Below, one piece after another: positions 34,556 through 43,447 of a stretch of DNA of 64,000 nt (position 1 is its first letter; every line of letters begins with the position of its first letter). Source of the stretch: Nocardioides terrae (GTDB lineage Bacteria > Actinomycetota > Actinomycetes > Propionibacteriales > Nocardioidaceae); assembly GCF_900112345.1 (NCBI RefSeq), contig NZ_FOLB01000006.1:124001-188000 (forward strand). The letters run 5' to 3'. Under the pieces are notes generated by a model. That model saw only the letters and a program-made list of their open reading frames with translations. It ran no database searches and had not been told where the DNA came from. The translations under genes were made by a program, and so were the position numbers.

Positions 34556-35500
34556 GTGCCCGAGCTTCCCGAGGTCGAGGTCGTCCGCGCCGGCCTGGAG
34601 CGCCACGTGGTCGGCGCCACGCTCGCGCAGGTCGAGGTCCTGCACCCACGGCCGGTCCGCCGTCATCCGACCGGCTCCACCGGCTTCGTCGCCGAGCTCC
34701 GCGGGCGCACCGTCACCGCCGCCCGCCGCCGCGGCAAGTACCTCTGGCTCCCTCTCGACGACGGCAACGCGCTCCTCGGCCACCTCGGCATGAGCGGCCA
34801 GCTCCTGGTCCGGCCGTCCGACGCGCCCGACGAGCGCCATCTCCGCGTCCGCTTCTCCCTCGAAGAATCCGCCGGCGATGTCGCTGGTCGAGTAGCGAGC
34901 GCTGGCGAGCGTGTCGAGACCACCTCGTCCCTCGAGCTGCGCTTCGTCGACCAGCGCATGTTCGGCGGCCTCGCCGTCAGCGCCGGGGGAGCCGAGCTGC
35001 CGCCCGAGATCGTCCACATCGCTCGCGACCCGATCGACCCCGAGTTCGACCCCGAGCAGTTCGTACGCCGGGTTCGCCGGTCCTCCAGCGGCATCAAGCG
35101 GCTGCTGCTGGACCAGACCGTGATCTCCGGCGTCGGCAACATCTACGCCGACGAGGCGCTGTGGCGCTCGCGCCTGCACGGTGAGCGGCCGGGGAACCGG
35201 CTGACCGGCCCGGTGCTCCGCGAGCTGTTGGGGCACGTGAACGATGTGATGACCGATGCCCTGGCCCAGGGCGGCACGTCGTTCGACGCGCTCTACGTCA
35301 ACGTCAACGGCGAGTCCGGCTACTTCGACCGCTCGCTCAACGCCTACGGCCGCGAGGACGAGCCCTGCCGGCGCTGTGGGACGCCGATGCGGCGGGTGGC
35401 GTTCATGAACCGGTCGTCGTACTTCTGCCCGGTGTGTCAGCCGGCGCCACGGCGCGCAGCGGTCACTCGGTCAGCCTCTTCTGCTCCACGTGAGCGTTGA
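34556..35500 (+). CDS. mutM: formamidopyrimidine-DNA glycosylase
   Basis: A 314-residue bifunctional glycosylase/AP-lyase for 8-oxoguanine. It starts at GTG 34556 and reads [10 protein letters not shown], giving the catalytic N-terminal Pro2 and Glu3. It retains [11 protein letters not shown], the helix-two-turn-helix [12 protein letters not shown] and a C-terminal zinc finger (CRRC...CPVC). It is longer than the usual ~280-290 residues because about 24 extra residues lie between FSL and ELRFVD (about residues 101-126), encoded by a dispersed repeat. The 3' end overlaps the convergent spsF-like gene by 38 bp. Confidence 0.95.
   Translation: MPELPEVEVVRAGLERHVVGATLAQVEVLHPRPVRRHPTGSTGFVAELRGRTVTAARRRGKYLWLPLDDGNALLGHLGMSGQLLVRPSDAPDERHLRVRFSLEESAGDVAGRVASAGERVETTSSLELRFVDQRMFGGLAVSAGGAELPPEIVHIARDPIDPEFDPEQFVRRVRRSSSGIKRLLLDQTVISGVGNIYADEALWRSRLHGERPGNRLTGPVLRELLGHVNDVMTDALAQGGTSFDALYVNVNGESGYFDRSLNAYGREDEPCRRCGTPMRRVAFMNRSSYFCPVCQPAPRRAAVTRSASSAPRER
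34884..34925 (+). repeat. dispersed repeat inserted in frame within mutM
   Basis: A segment beginning CTGGTCGAGTAGCGAGCGCT and ending GCGTGTCGAGACCACC lies inside mutM. Its ends match the leuC-leuD spacer element (CTGGTCGAG...TCGAGACCAC). In another frame it would place a TAG stop after LVE, but in the mutM frame it reads through as part of [15 protein letters not shown]. It explains the extra loop in the protein. Confidence 0.7.
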
Positions 35501-36194
35501 TAGCGACGAGCTCGGGGTGCCGGTCGAGGAGGTCGATGATCTGCTCGGCCCCGAGTCCGGCCGCGTCGTGCTCCTCGATCAGTCGCCGGATCAGCTCGAA
35601 GTCGTCCGCGGTGTCGAGGGTGACCCGGTAGGCCGAGGCGTCACCGGCTCGCCGGAACGCGCGCATCGGACGCCGGTCGGAACCGGCGCCGGAGTAGAGA
35701 TAGGGCGTCACGTGCTCACGCTGCGCCTGCTCACGGGCGTTGCGATCAGCATCGAGGAGTGCTCCCGCGCTGAAGACCTCGAAGTCGAAGCCGCGTGGAT
35801 AGGTGCGCTCCACCGAGTTGGAGAGGTAGAGGGTCGGATCGCCGGCAGCCTCGAAGGCGCGCACCCCCTCGGCGACGACGGCACCGTCGATCAGCGGACA
35901 GTCCGACGTCACGCGAACGACCACGTCCAGCCCGAACTCGCGCGCCGCGTCGGCGTACCGGCCGAGCACGTCGTCCTCGCTGCCGCGGTGCACGGGCACG
36001 CCGAGCTCGCCCGCCGCCTCGACGAGGGGGTCGTCCGTCGCGTTCGTCGTGGTCGCGACGTGGACGGCCAGGCCGGCGCGCTGGAGTCGCGTCACGTGGT
36101 GGGAGAGCATCGTGACACCCCCGGCCTTCATCAACACCTTGCCGGGTAGGCGGGTGCTCGTCATCCGGGCCTGCGTGATGACGCCGACGGTCAT
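35463..36194 (-). CDS. SpsF-like cytidylyltransferase (probable CMP-nonulosonate synthetase)
   Basis: A 243-residue nucleotidyltransferase with [20 protein letters not shown], then [20 protein letters not shown], then [14 protein letters not shown]. This is the SpsF/COG1861 pattern rather than the NeuA/PseF pattern (PARGGSKxxxxKN). In a cluster with PseB, C, G/H and I it is the only candidate to activate the nonulosonic acid as a CMP-sugar; that role is inference, supported by the analogous Bacillus sps gene set. ATG 36194 overlaps the aminotransferase stop (ATGA). Confidence 0.82.
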   Translation of the reverse strand: MTVGVITQARMTSTRLPGKVLMKAGGVTMLSHHVTRLQRAGLAVHVATTTNATDDPLVEAAGELGVPVHRGSEDDVLGRYADAAREFGLDVVVRVTSDCPLIDGAVVAEGVRAFEAAGDPTLYLSNSVERTYPRGFDFEVFSAGALLDADRNAREQAQREHVTPYLYSGAGSDRRPMRAFRRAGDASAYRVTLDTADDFELIRRLIEEHDAAGLGAEQIIDLLDRHPELVAINAHVEQKRLTE

Positions 36195-37315
36195 CGGAGC
36201 GCCGTGACGACGCTGTCCACCACCTGATCGACCTGGTCGTCGGTGAGGTCGGGGAACAGCGGCAGGGAGAGCTCCTCGGCGTAGAACGCCTCGGCGTTCG
36301 GGCACATGCCGCGCCGGTAGCCGGCGTCGGCGTAGACGGGGTGCCAATAGACCGGGATGTAGTTGACCTGCACGCCGATCCCATCGGCACGCATCCGCTC
36401 GAACACCTGCCGGCGCCGTCCGTCGAGGACCCGGAGCGGGTAGAGGTGCCAGACCGGGTCGACGCCGTCACGCTGAACGGGGGTGCGCACGCCGTCGAGC
36501 GCGGCGAACGCCGCGTCGTAGCGCGCCACGATCTCCGCGCGGCGGCGCTTGAAGTCGGCGAGCCGCCGTAGCTGGGCGAGGCCGAGCGCACTCGCGATGT
36601 CGGTGAGGCGATAGTTCAGCCCGAGCTCGTGGACCTCCTGGTGCCACGGGCCCTCGTCGGTGAGGCGGAAGCGGTCGGAGTCGCGGACCAGCCCGATGAA
36701 GTGGAACTCGTGGGCCCGCTGCGCGATCCCAGGATCCTTCGCGACGACCGCGCCACCCTCACCCGTGGTGAGGTTCTTCGTCGGGAAGAAGGAGAACGTC
36801 GTGACGTCCGCCAGGTCGCCGACCGGCCGTCCTCCCGCCGTCCCGCCGATGGAGTGGGCCGCGTCGGCGAGCGTCAGCGCGCCGACGCGGTCGGCGATCG
36901 GCTGGAGTGCCGCGTAGTCGGCGGGCTGCCCGGCGTAGTCGACCGCAGCGACGACCTTGGTGCGCTCGGTCATCACCACCTCGACGGCGGCCGGGTCGAG
37001 CAGCGCGGTGTCCTGGTCCACGTCGGCGAACAGCACGGTGGCGCCCAGGATCGACGCGGTCGAGGCGGTGGCGACGAATGTCATCGGCGTGGTGACCACC
37101 TCGTCGCCGGGACCGACACCCATGCCGGCGTACGCCGTGTGCAGCGCCGACGTGCCCGACGTGGTCGAGATTGCGCGATGGCCGCCGGCCAGCTGGCCGA
37201 CCGCCTGCTCGAAGGCGGTGACCGCGGGCCCGGTGGTCAGCCAGTCGCCCCGGAGAATCTCGACGACGGCGGCGATGTCCTCCTCGCTGATCGACTGACG
37301 GCCGTAGGGCAGCAC
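36191..37315 (-). CDS. pseC: UDP-4-amino-4,6-dideoxy-sugar transaminase (PseC-like)
   Basis: About 374 residues of the DegT/DnrJ/EryC1/StrS PLP family. It begins LPYGRQSISEEDI, typical of PseC, and has TTSGTSALHTAYAGMGVG, LADAAHSIGGTAGG and FFPTKNLTTGEGG, whose Lys binds PLP. It would aminate the C4 keto group of the PseB product. GTG 37315, two bases after the pseB stop, fits the family start better than GTG 37339. It is part of a minus-strand operon pseB-pseC-spsF. Confidence 0.88.
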   Translation of the reverse strand: MLPYGRQSISEEDIAAVVEILRGDWLTTGPAVTAFEQAVGQLAGGHRAISTTSGTSALHTAYAGMGVGPGDEVVTTPMTFVATASTASILGATVLFADVDQDTALLDPAAVEVVMTERTKVVAAVDYAGQPADYAALQPIADRVGALTLADAAHSIGGTAGGRPVGDLADVTTFSFFPTKNLTTGEGGAVVAKDPGIAQRAHEFHFIGLVRDSDRFRLTDEGPWHQEVHELGLNYRLTDIASALGLAQLRRLADFKRRRAEIVARYDAAFAALDGVRTPVQRDGVDPVWHLYPLRVLDGRRRQVFERMRADGIGVQVNYIPVYWHPVYADAGYRRGMCPNAEAFYAEELSLPLFPDLTDDQVDQVVDSVVTALR

Positions 37316-37316
37316 G

Positions 37317-38306
37317 TCAGACGCCGCTCTCGAGAACACGCCTGATGTCGTCGACGCCGTACCAGAGGTCGTTCTTGTCCGAGGCGCAGTGGAAGCCCTC
37401 GGGGACGGGTTGGGCGTCCTGGATCGGCCGGTAGCCCCACTGCGGCGTCTCAGGCTCGATGACGAAGTACTTCCCGTCGGAGATGATCACCGCACGGCGG
37501 CCCTCCTCGGGGCTGATCATCTCCTCGTGCAGCTTCTCGCCGGGTCGCAGCCCGATGTCGACCAGCTCCGCCCCGGGCGCGACGGCGTGCGCCAGGTCGA
37601 CCACCTTGTGCGACGGGATGTGCGGGACGACGAGCTCGCCGCCCTGCATCAGGTCGAAGGTGTCGACCACCATCTGGACGGCCTGGGGCAGCGTGATGAG
37701 GAAGCGCGTGCAGCGCAGATCGGTGATGCCCAGCGGCTCGCCGCGAGCGGCCATCTCGCGCCACTTGGGGATGATCGAGCCGCGTGAGCCGGTCACGTTG
37801 CCGTAGCGCACGACGCTGAACCGGGTCGGGTACGACGCCGCGTAGTTGTTGCCCAGGATGAAGATCTTGTCGGCGGTCAGCTTGGTCGCGCCGTAGAGGT
37901 TGATCGGGCTGGAGGCCTTGTCGGTCGACAGGGCGACGACCCGTTTCACGCCCGCGTCGATGCAGGCCTCGACCACGTTCTCGCTGCCCAGCACGTTGGT
38001 CTTGATGAACTCGAAGGGGTTGTACTCGCCGGTGTCGACCTGCTTCAGCGCCGCCGCATGCACCACGTAGTCGACATCGTGCATGGCGCGGGTGAGCCGT
38101 TGCCGGTCCCGGACGTCGCCGATGAACCAGCGCAGCCGCGGGTCGTCGGCGAAGAGCTGCCGGCACTCGAACTGCTTGAGCTCGTCACGGCTGAAGACGA
38201 TCAGTCGGCGGGGATCGAGGTGGTCCAGCGCATATCGGACGAAGGCCTTGCCGAACGAGCCGGTCCCTCCGCTGACGAGGATGCTGGACCCTTCCAAGAT
38301 GGACAA
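37317..38306 (-). CDS. pseB: UDP-N-acetylglucosamine 4,6-dehydratase (inverting)
   Basis: A 329-residue extended SDR enzyme starting pseudaminic acid synthesis. The Rossmann loop SGGTGSFGKAF, SRDELKQFECRQLF, GDVRDRQRL, and the catalytic stretch STDKASSPINLYGATK (DK pair plus YxxxK) are those of the PseB/FlaA1 subgroup, which lacks the membrane part of larger FlaA1/CapD proteins. It diverges from the pseG-pseH fusion, with 120 bp between. Confidence 0.93.
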   Translation of the reverse strand: MSILEGSSILVSGGTGSFGKAFVRYALDHLDPRRLIVFSRDELKQFECRQLFADDPRLRWFIGDVRDRQRLTRAMHDVDYVVHAAALKQVDTGEYNPFEFIKTNVLGSENVVEACIDAGVKRVVALSTDKASSPINLYGATKLTADKIFILGNNYAASYPTRFSVVRYGNVTGSRGSIIPKWREMAARGEPLGITDLRCTRFLITLPQAVQMVVDTFDLMQGGELVVPHIPSHKVVDLAHAVAPGAELVDIGLRPGEKLHEEMISPEEGRRAVIISDGKYFVIEPETPQWGYRPIQDAQPVPEGFHCASDKNDLWYGVDDIRRVLESGV

Positions 38307-38426
38307 GCTTCGCCTCTAGTGCTCTCGATGCAAGTGACTGCCGGCCAACGGCCGCCGGTCCTGACTCCCCGTATCCTAGGCAGGCCCGTGCGAGAGCCCG
38401 GGGATCGGTCGAGCGAAGGAGATCAC

Positions 38427-39926
38427 GTGCCACGACGCCTGGTCGTTCACTGCAACGCCGGCGGAGCTCATGGCATGGGTCACCTGATGCGGTCGCTAGC
38501 CCTGGCCGAGGAGGCTGCTGGCCGTGGGTGGGAGGTCCGTCTCGCGGGGGACCTGGACGAGGTCGCTCGGGCACGGGTCCGGACCTGGCTGCCGGACGCC
38601 GCGTTGGAGCACGTGGGCGTCCAGGACGTCCCAGCCTGGTTGGGGACTCTCCACGCTCGCACCGGTGTCGACGTCCTGCACGTCGACTCCTACCGCCCGG
38701 AGGCCGACGTCCTGCCGCGAGGTCCTCGGCTGGTCAGCAACATGCAGGACGGTCCGTTCGGGGCCCGACGGGCCGATCTGGCGATCGACGCGAACCTCGG
38801 CGGTGAGCAGCGGCTCACCGCCGTCGACGCGCGGACCGTCCTCGCCGGGGTCACCGTGGTCCCCATCCGTCAGCAGGTGCTCCGCCAGCGTGCCCTGCGG
38901 CAGGAGCAGGGGACCCCGGCCCGGACCGGGCCGCCACGCGTCCTCGTGGTCCTCGGCGGCACCGACCCGTTCGGTGCGACGACGACCGTCGTGGCCGGCC
39001 TGGACGCCGTTCCCGCAGACCTCGAGCTGACGGTCGTGACGCCTCCGGGTCAACGAGAGGCGATCGAGGAGCTCGCCGCCACGTCTGTGCACCGGATCGA
39101 TCCGGTGGCCTTCCTGGACGACCTCCCGGGTGCCGCGGCGCGTCACGACCTCGTCATCAGCGCGGCCGGCACGTCGGTGTGGGAGCTGGCCTGCCTGGGG
39201 GTGCCGATGGCCCTCCTCTGCGTCGCCGACAACCAACGTGAGGGTTACGACGCCGTGGTCGAGGCGGGCCTCGCCATCGGGCTCGGACGCCCGGCGCACT
39301 CGGACCTCCACGAGCGGCTCGCAGCGCTCGGCGAGACGCTCCGGCACCCCGCCGGACTCGCGCAGATGCAGGATCGTGGCCGCGGGATCGTCGACGGCCT
39401 CGGCGCGTGGCGGATCGTCTCGGCGTGGGAGCAGTTGCTCGACGTACCACAGGCAGGCCCCGAGCGTTCCGGGCTGGTGGGCCGGCCCGCCACGCTCGAC
39501 GACGCCCGAGCGCTGTTCGACTGGCGCAACGACCCGGTGGCCCGGGTCGCGTCGCGCTCGCGGGAGGAGGTGGCGTGGGACGACCACATCGCCTGGCTCA
39601 GGCGAACGCTCGCGACTCCCGCCCGGCGCCTCCTTGTCATCGAGTCCGAGGGGTCTCCGGTCGGCGTGGTCCGCTGGGACTCCCGGGGTGATCACGACTG
39701 GGAGGTGTCCATCACCGTCGCCCCCGTCGTCCGGGGGCATGGCCTGGCCCTGCCGCTGTTGCGGGCGGGGGAGGAGGAGCTCGGCGTCGCCGGACCGGTG
39801 CGGCTGGTCGCAACGGTGCATCGTGACAACGTGGCCTCCCGGCGGCTCTTCCAGCGCGCGGGCTACCTACCGTTGATGCCGTCGGACGCGGACGGCTTCG
39901 CCACCTACGCACGGTTGCGGGTCTAG
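38427..39926 (+). CDS. PseG-PseH fusion: nonulosonate-precursor hydrolase plus N-acetyltransferase
   Basis: A 499-residue two-domain protein. Residues about 1-345 resemble PseG, a UDP-sugar hydrolase of GT-B fold: HCNAGGAHGMGHLMRSLALA, LVVLGGTDPFG, SAAGTSVWELACLGVPMAL and DNQREGYDAVVEAG. Residues about 350-499 are a GNAT domain like PseH: DDARALFDWRNDPVARVASR, WDDHIAWLRRTL, RGHGLALPLLRAGEEEL and NVASRRLFQRAGY. The two act at consecutive steps in pseudaminic acid synthesis. GTG 38427 follows GAAGGAG. It is divergent from pseB and convergent with pseI. Confidence 0.87.
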   Translation: MPRRLVVHCNAGGAHGMGHLMRSLALAEEAAGRGWEVRLAGDLDEVARARVRTWLPDAALEHVGVQDVPAWLGTLHARTGVDVLHVDSYRPEADVLPRGPRLVSNMQDGPFGARRADLAIDANLGGEQRLTAVDARTVLAGVTVVPIRQQVLRQRALRQEQGTPARTGPPRVLVVLGGTDPFGATTTVVAGLDAVPADLELTVVTPPGQREAIEELAATSVHRIDPVAFLDDLPGAAARHDLVISAAGTSVWELACLGVPMALLCVADNQREGYDAVVEAGLAIGLGRPAHSDLHERLAALGETLRHPAGLAQMQDRGRGIVDGLGAWRIVSAWEQLLDVPQAGPERSGLVGRPATLDDARALFDWRNDPVARVASRSREEVAWDDHIAWLRRTLATPARRLLVIESEGSPVGVVRWDSRGDHDWEVSITVAPVVRGHGLALPLLRAGEEELGVAGPVRLVATVHRDNVASRRLFQRAGYLPLMPSDADGFATYARLRV

Positions 39927-39943
39927 TCGGCGGACGACCCCGT

Positions 39944-41005
39944 TCAGAGCACGTCCCACGTCAGCGGCGTTCCGCGGCTGACGTCCGTGGTGAAGCGGCG
40001 GCCGCTGACCGTCGACATCTCGTCAGGCGACAGCCCACCGGAGGGACGGATCGAGCGGACGTTGACGGGACTGACCTCGTCGCCCGCCTTGACGTCCTCC
40101 ACGACATACAGCGACCGACGCAGCGCGAGCACGGCGCGCTCCTCCTCGGTCGGCCCGAACGCCACTCCGCTCCGTACGCCGACCCTGGCCTGCTCCGCGG
40201 CGGTGACGAGGGTGGACAGCTCGCTGGGGTTGAGCGAGAACTCCGAATCCACGCCGCCGTCCCGACGGTCGAGGGTGACGTGCTTCTCGATCGCCACCGC
40301 GCCCAGCGCCGTCGCGGCGACGGCCACGCCGACGCCGGGCGTGTGGTCGGACAGACCGACGGGCACATCGAAGGCCTCGCGCAGGACGGCGATGTTGCCC
40401 AGCCGGGCCTCTTCGGGACTCGCCGGGTAGGCCGCCGTGCATGCCAGCAGCACGACCTGGCTGCCTCCCACGCTCCGGATGGCGCCGAGGGCGGCGTCGA
40501 TCTCGGCCAGCGTCGCCATGCCGGTGGAGACGATCATCGGCTTGCCGGTGGAGGCGATCTCGCGCATGAGCGGGAGGTCGATGATCTCGGCCGACGCGGT
40601 CTTGTAGAGCGCCACGTCGAGGCTCTCGAGCAGCTCGACGGCCGACGGGTCGAAGGGGGTCGAGAAGGGGATGAGCCCTCGGTCCCGGGCGCGCTCGAAG
40701 ATCGGCGCATGCCAGTCCCACGGCGTGTGCGCCTCCTGATAGAGGCTGTAGAGGTTGCGCCCGCCCCACAGCCCGTGTTCGCCGGTGACCCGGAACGGCT
40801 CGGTGTCGACGTCGATCGTGAGCGTGTCCGCGGTGTAGGTCTGGATCTTCAACGCGGTGGCCCCGCCGTCGGCCACAGCGTCCACGATCTGCAGGGCGCG
40901 GTCGAGGTCGCCGTTGTGGTTGCCCGACATCTCCCCGATGACGAAGACCGGTGCCTGGCGACCGATGATCCGGCCCGCTACCTTGATCTCCTGCGCAGCG
41001 CTCAT
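39944..41005 (-). CDS. pseI: pseudaminic acid synthase
   Basis: A 353-residue NeuB-family condensing enzyme. The TIM barrel carries VFVIGEMSGNHNGDLDRALQ, LKIQTYTADTLTIDV, IPFSTPFDPSAVELLE, KTASAEIIDLPLM and GLSDHTPG, then IEKHVTLDRRDGGVDSEFSL. A C-terminal SAF antifreeze-like domain follows (RSLYVVEDVKAGDEVSPVNV). TLTIDV and the GGRNLYSLYQEAHTPW loop are typical of PseI rather than sialic acid synthases. It uses phosphoenolpyruvate to form the nine-carbon sugar. Confidence 0.92.
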   Translation of the reverse strand: MSAAQEIKVAGRIIGRQAPVFVIGEMSGNHNGDLDRALQIVDAVADGGATALKIQTYTADTLTIDVDTEPFRVTGEHGLWGGRNLYSLYQEAHTPWDWHAPIFERARDRGLIPFSTPFDPSAVELLESLDVALYKTASAEIIDLPLMREIASTGKPMIVSTGMATLAEIDAALGAIRSVGGSQVVLLACTAAYPASPEEARLGNIAVLREAFDVPVGLSDHTPGVGVAVAATALGAVAIEKHVTLDRRDGGVDSEFSLNPSELSTLVTAAEQARVGVRSGVAFGPTEEERAVLALRRSLYVVEDVKAGDEVSPVNVRSIRPSGGLSPDEMSTVSGRRFTTDVSRGTPLTWDVL

Positions 41006-41098
41006 GGTCCGAGCCTAGACGTTCGTCGGTGGTGCCGTGACCCGCGCTGAAGGCACTCCTCCGTTTGACCCTGACTTCCATCGGTGGGACTCTGGTAG

Positions 41099-41119
41099 AC
41101 GGCCCGGTTCGCGGGCCGT
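41099..41119 (+). promoter_or_regulatory. hairpin in the leader of the small coiled-coil gene
   Basis: ACGGCCCG (41099-41106) and CGGGCCGT (41112-41119) form a perfect 8-bp stem with loop GTTCG, 28 bp before the ATG. A TTGACC -35-like box is at 41065-41070, but I see no convincing -10. It may be a 5'-UTR structure; its role is unknown. Confidence 0.4.
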
Positions 41120-41147
41120 ATGGCGATGCAACGAAGGAACGTTCCCC

Positions 41148-41345
41148 ATGGCCAAGGCGCTGATCGGCTACATGCACAGCGACCTGCGGACGCCGCACCA
41201 CCTGACTGCCGAGAACGCTCGGCTGCGTGCGCGCGTGCAGGAACTCGAGAAGCTCGTCCTCTCGCTGAAGAGCGAGAACGACGGCCTGGTCGCTGCCCAC
41301 ACCGAGCTGCTGGAGACCTCGATCCAGGAGATGCAGCCCGCCTGA
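41148..41345 (+). CDS. small coiled-coil protein of unknown function
   Basis: A 65-residue protein starting MAKALIGYMHSDLRTPHHLT. From about residue 20 it is a heptad-type coiled coil (AENARLRARVQELEKLVLSL, continuing to the C-terminus) with leucines at regular spacing, so it probably oligomerises. The ATG at 41148 has GAAGGA upstream. I recall similar short proteins in other actinobacteria, but no function. It lies between the nonulosonate cluster and a permease and has its own hairpin terminator. Confidence 0.8.
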   Translation: MAKALIGYMHSDLRTPHHLTAENARLRARVQELEKLVLSLKSENDGLVAAHTELLETSIQEMQPA

Positions 41346-41359
41346 TGAGGCGGTGAGGC

Positions 41360-41396
41360 CACCGCCCCGATCGACCACGGTCGGCGAGGGGCGGTG
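41360..41396 (+). terminator. hairpin terminator after the small coiled-coil gene
   Basis: CACCGCCCC (41360-41368) pairs perfectly with GGGGCGGTG (41388-41396). An inner CGACC-AC-GGTCG stem extends the hairpin. It begins 15 bp after the stop codon. There is no T tract. Confidence 0.65.
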
Positions 41397-41428
41397 ACAA
41401 CTGGTGCGCGACCAGCGAGGATCGCGCC

Positions 41429-42907
41429 ATGACCACTCCGGGCACCGTCGGACCTGACGCTCCGGCCGCCGTACCTGCTGGCCTCGCCGTCGAGCTGAAC
41501 GCGCTCAACCCGATCCCCGAGGACGAGCGCCGCGGGCGGCCGGCCGACCTCTTCTGGCCGTGGTTCGGGGCGAACGTCTCGGTGCTGGGCCTCGGCTACG
41601 GTTCCTACCTGCTCGCCTTCGGGGTGTCGTTCTGGCAGGCGCTCATCGTCGGGGTGCTCGGCATCATCGCGTCCTTCCTGCTGTGCGGCTTCGTGTCGCT
41701 GGCCGGCCGGCGCGGCTCCGCGCCGACCATGGTGCTGAGCCGGGCGTCCTTCGGCATCGACGGCAACCGGCTGCCGGCGCTCGTCTCCTGGGTGCTCACC
41801 GTCGGCTGGGAGACGGTGCTGGCCTCGTTGGCCGTGCTCGCGACCACCACGGTCTTCAAGGAGCTGGGGTGGTCGCACGGCGACGCCACGCAGGTCGTCG
41901 TCCTGCTCGTCGTGGTCGCCGTGGTGATCGCCGCGGGCGTCTTCGGCTTCGGCATCGTCATGCGCCTCCAGGTCGTGATCACCTGGGTGACCGGTGTGCT
42001 GACGCTGGTCTACTTCGCGCTCGTGCTGGACGACATCCACTGGGACACCGTCTCCTCGCTGCCCGGAGGGGGCACGCCGGCCGTGATCGGCGGCTTCGTG
42101 TTCATGATGACCGGCTTCGGGCTGGGGTGGGTCAACGCCGCGGCCGACTACTCGCGCTACCTGCCGCGCGTCGCCTCCGGCCGCGGCATCGTCGGGTGGA
42201 CGACGCTCGGGGGAGCGGTCGCCCCGGTCGTGCTGCTCGTCTTCGGCCTGCTGCTCGCAGGGTCGTCGACCGACCTCAGCGACGCGATCGGCGCGGACCC
42301 GATCGGCGCACTCTCTACGCTGCTCCCGACCTGGTTCCTCGTGCCGTTCGCGCTCGTGGCGGTCCTCGGCCTCATCGGCGGGGCGGCGCTCGACATCTAT
42401 TCGTCCGGGCTCGCGCTGCTCTCCGTCGGCCTTCCCGTCCCGCGGTACGTCGCCGCGGCGATCGACGGCGTCATCATGCTGCTCGGCGCGATCTACATCG
42501 TCTTCGGCTCCGGCACGTTCATCTTCACCTTCCAGGGCTTCCTGATCACCCTCGGCGTGCCGATCGCGGCCTGGTGCGGTGTCTTCCTGGCCGACGTCGC
42601 CACGCGTCGGCGCGACTACGTCCAGGGCGACCTCTACTCCGCCGCCGGTCGCTACGGCAGCATGCGCTGGGTCCCCGTTCTGGCGTTGGTGCTCGGCACC
42701 GTGGTCGGCTGGGGCCTGGTCACCAACACCTACGCCGGGTGGCTCGACTGGCAGGGCTACCTGCTCGGTCCGATCGGTGGCCGCGACGGTGACTGGGCCT
42801 TCGCCAACCTCGGTGTGCTGGTGTCCCTCGTGATCGGCTTCGTCGGCGGCCTGGTGACGTGGCTGTGGCTGCCGCCGACCGAGGTCGAGGCGACGGAGGC
42901 GGCGTGA
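41429..42907 (+). CDS. NCS1 family purine/cytosine permease
   Basis: A 492-residue transporter with about 12 transmembrane helices. NPIPEDERRGRPADLFWPWF, then GLGYGSYLLAFGVSFWQAL, and AGRRGSAPTMVLSRASFG with FGLGWVNAAADYSRYLPR fit cytosine permease-like NCS1 members that import nucleobases or hydantoins with a cation. It is coupled by a 4-bp overlap (GTGA) to a cysteine hydrolase, suggesting import followed by hydrolysis of a nitrogenous compound. Confidence 0.88.
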   Translation: MTTPGTVGPDAPAAVPAGLAVELNALNPIPEDERRGRPADLFWPWFGANVSVLGLGYGSYLLAFGVSFWQALIVGVLGIIASFLLCGFVSLAGRRGSAPTMVLSRASFGIDGNRLPALVSWVLTVGWETVLASLAVLATTTVFKELGWSHGDATQVVVLLVVVAVVIAAGVFGFGIVMRLQVVITWVTGVLTLVYFALVLDDIHWDTVSSLPGGGTPAVIGGFVFMMTGFGLGWVNAAADYSRYLPRVASGRGIVGWTTLGGAVAPVVLLVFGLLLAGSSTDLSDAIGADPIGALSTLLPTWFLVPFALVAVLGLIGGAALDIYSSGLALLSVGLPVPRYVAAAIDGVIMLLGAIYIVFGSGTFIFTFQGFLITLGVPIAAWCGVFLADVATRRRDYVQGDLYSAAGRYGSMRWVPVLALVLGTVVGWGLVTNTYAGWLDWQGYLLGPIGGRDGDWAFANLGVLVSLVIGFVGGLVTWLWLPPTEVEATEAA

Positions 42908-43443
42908 CCGAGCCGTGGCTTGTCGTCGTCGACATGCAGCAGGTCTTCACCGGGGCGAGCCCCTGGGCCTCGCCTCAGTACGACGACGCAGCAGCCGGCA
43001 TCGCCCGGCTGCTGCCCCGCTTCGGTGACCGGGTCGTCCTCACCCGCTACGTCGCGCCACAACCGCCGACCGGCGCCTGGGTCGACTACTTCGAGCAGTG
43101 GCCCTTCGCCCTCGTGCCGCCCGACGACCCGCTCTACGACCTGACCCTCGACCCGGGGGAGCACCGGGTCGTCACCGCACCGACCTTCGGTAAGTGGGGG
43201 GCCGAGCTGGCGGAGGCGACCGGCCACGCCGACCAGATCGTGCTGACCGGCGTCTCGACCGACTGCTGCGTCCTCTCGACCGCACTCCCCGCGGCGGACG
43301 CGGGGGTACGGGTCGTCGTACCGGCCGACGCCTGTGGCGGGGCGACGCCGGAGGACCACCGGCGCGCGCTGGACGCGATGGGGCTCTACGCCCCGCTCGT
43401 CGAGATCTCGACCGTCGATGAGGTGCTCGCGTCGTCGCGCTGA
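42904..43443 (+). CDS. isochorismatase-family cysteine hydrolase
   Basis: A 179-residue hydrolase with VVVDMQQVFTG (catalytic Asp), a Lys in TFGKWGAEL and the nucleophile region TGVSTDCCVLST (Cys), completing the Asp-Lys-Cys triad. Members cleave isochorismate, nicotinamide, carbamoyl amides or related ureides. Pairing with a nucleobase-type permease suggests an amide from nucleobase breakdown, but this is inference. The start GTG is inside the permease stop. Confidence 0.88.
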   Translation: MTEPWLVVVDMQQVFTGASPWASPQYDDAAAGIARLLPRFGDRVVLTRYVAPQPPTGAWVDYFEQWPFALVPPDDPLYDLTLDPGEHRVVTAPTFGKWGAELAEATGHADQIVLTGVSTDCCVLSTALPAADAGVRVVVPADACGGATPEDHRRALDAMGLYAPLVEISTVDEVLASSR

Positions 43444-43447
43444 GCCG

